Part shown: in pieces, positions 41,473 to 46,770 of the stretch | Numbering within the stretch: the stretch's first letter is position 1 | How the letters are laid out: each line of letters begins with the position of its first letter | From: Caldifarciminota bacterium | GTDB lineage: Bacteria > Hydrothermota > Hydrothermia > LBFQ01 | Direction: 5' to 3' | Assembly: GCA_027002825.1 (NCBI GenBank) | Contig: JALWZG010000078.1 | Location: forward strand, 1-46,770 | Length of the DNA stretch: 46,770 nucleotides | Program-made: the position numbers and the translations under genes | The notes under the pieces: generated by a model | Databases searched by the model: none | What the model saw: only the letters and a program-made list of their open reading frames with translations | Told to the model about the DNA's origin: nothing

Positions 41473-41481
41473 ATCCGGCCT

Positions 41482-41835
41482 ATGGGTGAACTCTGGAAGC
41501 TGGGGATAATGCTCCTTGTAGGTCTGTTGGTGGCGTATGGGGGACTGATAGCGTCTCTGATCTTCGGCCCACGCCGACCCACGAGGACCAAAAACTACCC
41601 CTATGAGTCCGGTGTAAAGGTGAAGGAGGGGGGACACGGGAAGGTGGCCGTGAAGTACTTCTTGGTGGCCCTACTCTTTTTGGTGTTTGACGTTGAGGCC
41701 GTCGTCCTCTTCCCGTGGGCGGTTGAGCTGGTGGATATGAGGCTGATCGCCGCCCTTGAGGGTGCGCTGTTTTTGGTGGTCCTCGTCGTCATATACCTTT
41801 ACGCCCTGGGTAAAGACGCCATAAAGTGGGTTTAG
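41482..41835 (+). CDS. nuoA: NADH-quinone oxidoreductase subunit A
   Basis: NYPYESGVKVKEGGHGKVAVKYFLVALLFLVFDVEAVVLFPWAV; three TMs. Confidence 0.93.
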   Translation: MGELWKLGIMLLVGLLVAYGGLIASLIFGPRRPTRTKNYPYESGVKVKEGGHGKVAVKYFLVALLFLVFDVEAVVLFPWAVELVDMRLIAALEGALFLVVLVVIYLYALGKDAIKWV

Positions 41836-42531
41836 GGCGTCCCTCAGGAAACTGGAGTACATCTCCCCTTTGTGGGGGTGCAATCTGACTTCCACCACTT
41901 TGACGTTTTCGGGAACAGGCGCGACTATCTCCTCACCTCGGGCCAACACCAGAACACCCACTTCCCGAAGCGCCTTCCCAAACCTTTCAACATCCCCTTC
42001 GGAGGGTTCCGAAAACTCGTTTTTCCTTAGTACACATGGCACACCGATACCCAAACCCTCAAGGAAGACTTTGAGGACGGGTGTGGAAACGCAGGCCTTT
42101 CCCTCAAACCTTACCGAGAAGAGCGAGTCCACCCTCAAAAGGAAATCCCTGAATCTCCCGGTTTTGTACTCACTTCCCTGACACATCTTCAGGGCGCTGT
42201 CCAAAACTTCGGCAACCTTTACGACTCCGTCCCTGTAAAGCCAGAAGTGGGGCTCCTCCAGAGCAACGTTTACACCCCTCCACCCCTGCGCCCAACCGTC
42301 AAGGCCCTTTACCTTTACGAACGCGCATGCGTTTTCAACCTTCACCACATCCTTCGGAGAAGGTTCGTAATCGTGGGTATGGCCTTTGCCCTCGGCCACG
42401 ACGTAGTACTTACACGTCGGACACATCTCCAGGGCTATGCTGTGAAGGGGAGGGTTGGAGAGGGCGATGTAATCGCCCCTTTTACCCGAACATCCGATCA
42501 GTAGAACGGTCAGGATGAGCAGAACCCTCAT
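41671..42531 (-). CDS. Metal ABC transporter substrate-binding lipoprotein (ZnuA-like), with about 46 C-terminal residues encoded antisense to nuoA
   Basis: Lipobox MRVLLILTVLLIGC; SIALEMCPTCKYYVVAEGKGHTHDYEPSPKDVVKVENACAFVKVKGLDGW. Confidence 0.65.
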   Translation of the reverse strand: MRVLLILTVLLIGCSGKRGDYIALSNPPLHSIALEMCPTCKYYVVAEGKGHTHDYEPSPKDVVKVENACAFVKVKGLDGWAQGWRGVNVALEEPHFWLYRDGVVKVAEVLDSALKMCQGSEYKTGRFRDFLLRVDSLFSVRFEGKACVSTPVLKVFLEGLGIGVPCVLRKNEFSEPSEGDVERFGKALREVGVLVLARGEEIVAPVPENVKVVEVRLHPHKGEMYSSFLRDALNPLYGVFTQGVKVYDDEDHQKQRTLKGGDQPHIHQLNRPREEDDGLNVKHQKE

Positions 42532-42896
42532 CTGATGGACTCAACGGCCGCCTTTAAGGTGTCAAGGGCAAGGGTGGCACACTTGAACCTCCCCCTCATT
42601 ATGTCCGGTCCCACCTTCTCCTCAAGGAATTTGTAATCCAAATCCAATATCTCTTCGGCGGTTTTGCCGTCGCTCGCCTCCGCCACCATGGAGGCACAGG
42701 CCTGTGAAACCGTACAACCCTCCCCCGTGAAGGACACGCTCAGCGTGCCATCGGGGTTCCTCTTCAGGTATATCACCACCACGTCGCCGCATCCGGGGTT
42801 CCCTCCCTTTAAGACCACGTCCGCATCCTCCATCTCCCCCCTCCTCCGGGGTCTGTGGTAGTGGTCCAAGATGTAGTCCAGAAACTCCTGCATCAC
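42528..42896 (-). CDS. Fe-S cluster scaffold protein (IscU/SufU/NifU-N)
   Basis: LDHYHRPRRRGEMEDAD...GGNPGCGDVVVIYL...GEGCTVSQACASMVAE...RFKCATLALDTLK. Confidence 0.93.
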   Translation of the reverse strand: MMQEFLDYILDHYHRPRRRGEMEDADVVLKGGNPGCGDVVVIYLKRNPDGTLSVSFTGEGCTVSQACASMVAEASDGKTAEEILDLDYKFLEEKVGPDIMRGRFKCATLALDTLKAAVESIR

Positions 42897-43165
42897 CTTC
42901 CGCTTTGGACAAACCCGTTGTAATGGCGTGTGAACTTGGACTTCAGGCGAGCCACCTTGTTGGGGTGGAAGATCCTCCTCTGGGCCATCTTGTCAAGGAC
43001 GGAGTAAAGCTCTCTCAGAATCTCCTCCTTCTCCTGGGGGTTTTCCGCCCTGCGGAACTTCTTTCTCAGGCTTCTGAAGAGGTTTTTCCACCTGAGGTTT
43101 CTGAGCCTTCTCCTCTCCTGTCTTCTCTGCGTTCTCAGGACGGAGAGCTTCTTTTTAGCCGCCAT
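42893..43165 (-). CDS. rpsT: 30S ribosomal protein S20
   Basis: MAAKKKLSVLRTQRRQERRRLRNLRWKNLFRSLRKKF...LDKMAQRRIFHPNKVARLKSKFTRHYN. Confidence 0.93.
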   Translation of the reverse strand: MAAKKKLSVLRTQRRQERRRLRNLRWKNLFRSLRKKFRRAENPQEKEEILRELYSVLDKMAQRRIFHPNKVARLKSKFTRHYNGFVQSGR

Positions 43166-43173
43166 AACCGTTT

Positions 43174-43179
43174 ATTATA
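43174..43179 (-). promoter_or_regulatory. -10 hexamer TATAAT (minus strand), 8 nt before the rpsT ATG
   Basis: CGTATAATAAACGGTT-ATG on the minus strand. Confidence 0.55.
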
Positions 43180-43188
43180 CGGAGGAAA

Positions 43189-43494
43189 TCACGACCTGAA
43201 AAACGAGTAGGAGGCCATGAGGAAAAAGGGAAAGGCCAGGGCGGGGTCTTTCAAGCTGTAGTAGGTGTAAAGGCCGAGGGCGATGTTGGCCGCTCCTATC
43301 GCCTTGAGGGCAAAACCCACAAAGGTGTGTTTTACCAGACGTCTGACCCACGAGACGGTGAGGACGGCGAACAGGACGAGGAGCATGAACTCAAGGGCTA
43401 CGACGGATACATCCCTCGGTTTGTCATCCCCCCCCCAGAGGAAGAGAAGGGCGCCAAAACCCGCGGGCAGGAGGGAGAGGAGGATCTTCTTCAA
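43189..43494 (-). CDS. Small hypothetical membrane protein (about 4 TM), coupled to lpdA
   Basis: 101 aa hydrophobic; start overlaps the lpdA stop by 4 nt. Confidence 0.6.
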   Translation of the reverse strand: MKKILLSLLPAGFGALLFLWGGDDKPRDVSVVALEFMLLVLFAVLTVSWVRRLVKHTFVGFALKAIGAANIALGLYTYYSLKDPALAFPFFLMASYSFFRS

Positions 43495-44867
43495 TTTACG
43501 ATATGAACGGCCTTCTTCAGGACGTTTGCGGCGGCCTCCATCAGGGCTTCTGACGTCGTCGGATGCGGATGCACCACGCTTTCCAAATCCCCGACGGTCA
43601 GTCCCCTCTCAAGGGCGAGGGTGGCTTCCGAGACTATGGCCGAGGCCTCCGGCGATATAACGTGTACGCCGAGCAATTCCCCTCTTCCGCGCTCGGACAC
43701 CACCTTTACAACCCCTTCAACTCCCCCCATGGTATGCGCCCTTCCAAGGGCGGATAGGGGGAACTTTCCGACGACCACATCGTACCCCATTCCTCTGGCG
43801 TCCTCCTCGCTGAGGCCGACCGTGGCGTATTCGGGGTAGGTGTATACGACAGCCGGAACGTACTTCCAGTTTTTCCGCACGTCCAAACCGGCGGCCACCT
43901 CCGCCGCGAGGATTCCCTCCTTCTGTGCGCGGTGGGCCAGCATGGGACCGGGTGTTATGTCCCCTATGGCCAGGACACCGGGTAGGTTCGTCTCCATCCT
44001 CCCGTTCACCGTTATAAAACCCCTTTCGTCCATCCCTATACCCGTACCCCTCAGGAATTCGGTGTTCGGTATTCTACCGACGGCCACGAGTACCTTATCG
44101 TATTCCTCCTTCACCTCTCCCCCTTCGGATGCGAGTACAACCGCACCGTCTTCCCCAACCTCTTTGACGGTCGTTGATAACCTTATGTCTATCCCCTCCT
44201 TTTTCAGGATACGGGCGTAAAGGTTGGCCATCTCCCTGTCCGTTCCCGGCAGGATCTGATCCATTATGTCCACCACCACCACCCTTTCCGTGCCGAGTTT
44301 TTTGTAAACGTACGCGAACTCCAGACCGACGGCCCCTGCTCCCACGATTAAAAGGCTTTGGGGTATCTCACCCAACGCCACGGCATCGTTGCTGTCCCAT
44401 ATCCTCTCCCCGTCTCGCTCCAACCCTTTCAGATAACGGGGTCGTGAACCCGTGGCGAGTATGACGTTTTTGGCCTCAACCGTAAGTCTCCCCTTTTCCG
44501 TTCTCACCTCAACCTTTCCCGGCGCGATCAGCCTTCCCTCACCTCTTATCAGCTCAACCCCGTTCCTCTTGAAGAGGAACTCCACGCCCTTAACCAACCT
44601 GTTCACCACCCTTTCCTTCCAGGAGTTGAGTTTCCGGATATCAACACCGATTTCGGCTCTTACACCGAATTTGCCGGCACCCCTGATGGAATCCACCGTG
44701 TGGGCCGCATGGAGCAGGGCCTTTGTGGGTATGCACCCGACGTTCAGACATACACCCCCAACCCTCCATTTCTCCACAACAAGGGTTTTAAGTCCGAGCT
44801 GACCTGCCCGTATGGCGGACACGTACCCTCCGGGACCGGCGCCTATGATTACGAGGTCGTACCTCAT
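43491..44867 (-). CDS. lpdA: Dihydrolipoyl dehydrogenase
   Basis: MRYDLVIIGAGPGGYVSAIRAGQLG...GGVCLNVGCIPTKALLHAA...HPHPTTSEALMEAA; TAGAAT 7 nt upstream of this ATG. Confidence 0.93.
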   Translation of the reverse strand: MRYDLVIIGAGPGGYVSAIRAGQLGLKTLVVEKWRVGGVCLNVGCIPTKALLHAAHTVDSIRGAGKFGVRAEIGVDIRKLNSWKERVVNRLVKGVEFLFKRNGVELIRGEGRLIAPGKVEVRTEKGRLTVEAKNVILATGSRPRYLKGLERDGERIWDSNDAVALGEIPQSLLIVGAGAVGLEFAYVYKKLGTERVVVVDIMDQILPGTDREMANLYARILKKEGIDIRLSTTVKEVGEDGAVVLASEGGEVKEEYDKVLVAVGRIPNTEFLRGTGIGMDERGFITVNGRMETNLPGVLAIGDITPGPMLAHRAQKEGILAAEVAAGLDVRKNWKYVPAVVYTYPEYATVGLSEEDARGMGYDVVVGKFPLSALGRAHTMGGVEGVVKVVSERGRGELLGVHVISPEASAIVSEATLALERGLTVGDLESVVHPHPTTSEALMEAAANVLKKAVHIVN

Positions 44868-44874
44868 GGACGGA

Positions 44875-44880
44875 ATTCTA
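44875..44880 (-). promoter_or_regulatory. -10 hexamer TAGAAT (minus strand), 7 nt before the lpdA ATG
   Basis: CGTTAGAATTCCGTCC-ATG on the minus strand. Confidence 0.5.
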
Positions 44881-44937
44881 ACGGTGTATTGGACAGGGAT
44901 TGTCGCGGATGTCAACCCCCCGCTCCGATTTCACAGG

Positions 44938-44943
44938 TAGAAT
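44938..44943 (+). promoter_or_regulatory. -10 hexamer TAGAAT, 8 nt before the ATG at 44952
   Basis: GGTAGAATCCCCTCCG-ATG. Confidence 0.5.
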
Positions 44944-44951
44944 CCCCTCCG

Positions 44952-46770
44952 ATGGAGAAGCTCTTCTACCCCGACAGCATTATTGTCTTTGGAGCCTCCC
45001 CTCGGAAGGGGAACCTCGGTCGGGTGATAGTCGGGAACCTCCTGCGCTTCGGTTATCCCGGAAGGATATACATGTACTCCCCTCGCGGGGGCGTCCTCTA
45101 CGGCCAGCAGATCATAAGCGACCTAAACGAGGTCCCTCCGGGCATAGACCTCGCCGTCATAATAACCCCCGCCAACACCGTCCCCCACATCCTTGAGGTC
45201 TGCGGCAAGAAGGGTATAAAGCGGGTGGTGATAGAGTCGGCCGGATTCGGTGAGTTTGCCGAGGAGAGGAAGGTATTGGAGAGGCAGATGTTAGACATAG
45301 CCGAGGAGTACGGCATGAAGCTGGTGGGACCGAACGGCCTCGGCATAATCAACCTTGAGAAGGGGGTGGTCCTCCCCTTCACGGCCATGTACCCGGAGAC
45401 CACGAAGGCCGGGAACATCTCCATCCTCTCCCAGAGCGGGGGGATAGGCCTCTCCTACATAGACCTCCTGTCCTTTGAGAACCTCGGCGTCAACAAGTTC
45501 GTGAGCCTCGGAAACAAGCTCCAGATGGACGAGAACGACTTCCTTGAGTACCTGAACGCCGACCCCTCCACCCGTATCATCGGCATGTACCTTGAGGGGA
45601 TAAAGGACGGTAGGCGGTTTATGGAGGTGGGGAGGCACGTCACCAAGCCCGTAATAATCCACAAGTCCAACACCGGCAAGTCCAGTCAGGGGATAGCGAA
45701 GTCGCACACGGCCTCCCTCGCCGTAGATGACCGGATAGTGGACGCCGCCACCAAGCAGCTCGGCTTCGTCCGGGTGCATACCCTCCACGATATGATAAAC
45801 GCCGCCAAGGCCTTCTCCCTCCCGCCCATGCGGGGGAACCGCCTCGCCATAATCTCCAGGTCCGGGGGACACGCCGTCGTGGCGGCCGACGCCGTGGACG
45901 AGTACGGCTTTGAGCTGGTACCCTTCTCCGACCGCTTCCTGAAGGAGGTACGGAAGCACTTCCGGGCTAACGTCATAAACCCCACCAACCCCCTTGACCT
46001 CGGGGATATGTTTGACTTCAACCTCTACGTCGCCGTCATAGAGCAGGCCCTAAAAGAAACACAGTTGGACGGCCTCGTCTTCCTCCACGTCTACTCCCCC
46101 AACCAGGCCGATATCTCCCGCCCCCTCATTCCCAAGATAAAGGCCCTCTCCGAGAAGTACGACAAGCCCATAGCCGTGGTCATCTTCAGCACGCAGGAGG
46201 AGGTGGCCACCGTCAAGAAGATGTACGACTTCCCCCTCTTTGACGAGCCGGGGGACGCCCTCAAGGCCCTCGCTGTAAGCAGGGACTACTACATCTACAA
46301 GCCCCGCTTCATGGACACCCACAACCCGGCCGTGATAGACACCGAAAAGGTGGCCGAGCTCCTTGAGGGTAAGGAGAGGTTGGACTTAGTGGATGCCCTT
46401 AAGTTGGTGGAGGCCATAGGGATAAAGGTCGCCCCCTACCGCTTCGTACCCGCAGGTGAGGACCCCCTGAAGTACGCCTCCGACCTCAACTACCCTCTGG
46501 CCGTTAAGATAGTGGCCGACGAGGGCATACACAAGACGGACGTCGGAGGGGTGGCCCTTAACATAAAGGACGAGGAGATGCTCCTGAAGCGCGTAAGGGA
46601 TATGGAGGAGAGCGCCAAGGCCTACGGCATAGACTTCAAGGGTTTCCTGCTTCAGGAGATGGTGAGGAGCCGGAGGGAGCTGATAGTGGGGGCGAAGATG
46701 GACCGGCTCTTCGGCCACGTCGTCCTCTTCGGTCTCGGTGGCATAATGGTGGAGGTCTTCAAGGACGTCT
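44952..46770 (+). CDS. Acetate/acyl-CoA ligase (ADP-forming), CoA-binding plus ATP-grasp fusion; 3' end beyond window
   Basis: Uninterrupted frame from ATG 44952 to the window end (606 codons): MEKLFYPDSIIVFGASPRKGNLGRVIVGNLLRFGYPGRIYMYSPRGG...GPNGLGIINLEKG...SQSGGIGLSYIDLL...KSNTGKSSQGIAKSHTASLAVDD...LVDALKLVEAIGIKVAPY...YPLAVKIVADEGIHKTDVGGVALNI. Confidence 0.92.
   Translation, partial: MEKLFYPDSIIVFGASPRKGNLGRVIVGNLLRFGYPGRIYMYSPRGGVLYGQQIISDLNEVPPGIDLAVIITPANTVPHILEVCGKKGIKRVVIESAGFGEFAEERKVLERQMLDIAEEYGMKLVGPNGLGIINLEKGVVLPFTAMYPETTKAGNISILSQSGGIGLSYIDLLSFENLGVNKFVSLGNKLQMDENDFLEYLNADPSTRIIGMYLEGIKDGRRFMEVGRHVTKPVIIHKSNTGKSSQGIAKSHTASLAVDDRIVDAATKQLGFVRVHTLHDMINAAKAFSLPPMRGNRLAIISRSGGHAVVAADAVDEYGFELVPFSDRFLKEVRKHFRANVINPTNPLDLGDMFDFNLYVAVIEQALKETQLDGLVFLHVYSPNQADISRPLIPKIKALSEKYDKPIAVVIFSTQEEVATVKKMYDFPLFDEPGDALKALAVSRDYYIYKPRFMDTHNPAVIDTEKVAELLEGKERLDLVDALKLVEAIGIKVAPYRFVPAGEDPLKYASDLNYPLAVKIVADEGIHKTDVGGVALNIKDEEMLLKRVRDMEESAKAYGIDFKGFLLQEMVRSRRELIVGAKMDRLFGHVVLFGLGGIMVEVFKDV

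Noticed and set aside
45291-45959. 222-aa minus-strand ORF
   Set aside because: Antisense to the acyl-CoA ligase frame (44952 to edge); composition (VHGVGRHDG, GGGV) is a codon-bias shadow with no recognisable family.
1-46770. CRISPR array, transposase, integrase, prophage or toxin-antitoxin locus
   Set aside because: No regularly spaced repeats, no terminal inverted repeats, and no recognisable mobile-element or defence proteins on either strand.

Overview
A 46.8 kb, gene-dense segment of chromosome from an apparently thermophilic, diderm bacterium (BamA/Omp85 present; Lys/Glu/Arg-rich proteins; AGG/AGA and ATA codons common). The lineage cannot be fixed from sequence alone; a WOR-3/Hydrothermae-type candidate phylum is only a guess. 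Most genes are housekeeping: purB, purF, purS, murQ, wecB-like, rsmH, rsmI, bamA, rho, recF, ftsK, sodC, nuoA, iscU/sufU, rpsT, lpdA. At the right edge there is a CoA-binding/ADP-forming acyl-CoA synthetase that the ORF track omits because it runs off the window. There are three tRNAs (Glu-TTC, Cys-GCA, Val-GAC). Accessory content includes three subtilases and an amidase sharing a T9SS-type-A-like C-terminal domain, a triheme cytochrome c, and an orphan signalling-like operon at the left edge. I saw no CRISPR array, transposon or prophage. The most interesting signals are architectural. (1) About two dozen genes have a -10 hexamer (TATAAT/TAGAAT/TAAAAT) ending only 5-11 nt before the start codon, implying leaderless mRNAs. 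(2) Several secreted or outer-membrane proteins, including BamA, start with extremely short hydrophobic N-termini lacking any positive n-region, and in-frame stops or the -10 itself exclude longer starts. (3) Convergent genes usually overlap or abut at their 3' ends, up to 165 bp, leaving no room for intrinsic terminators. (4) Two CDSs start 1-8 nt after a tRNA 3' end.
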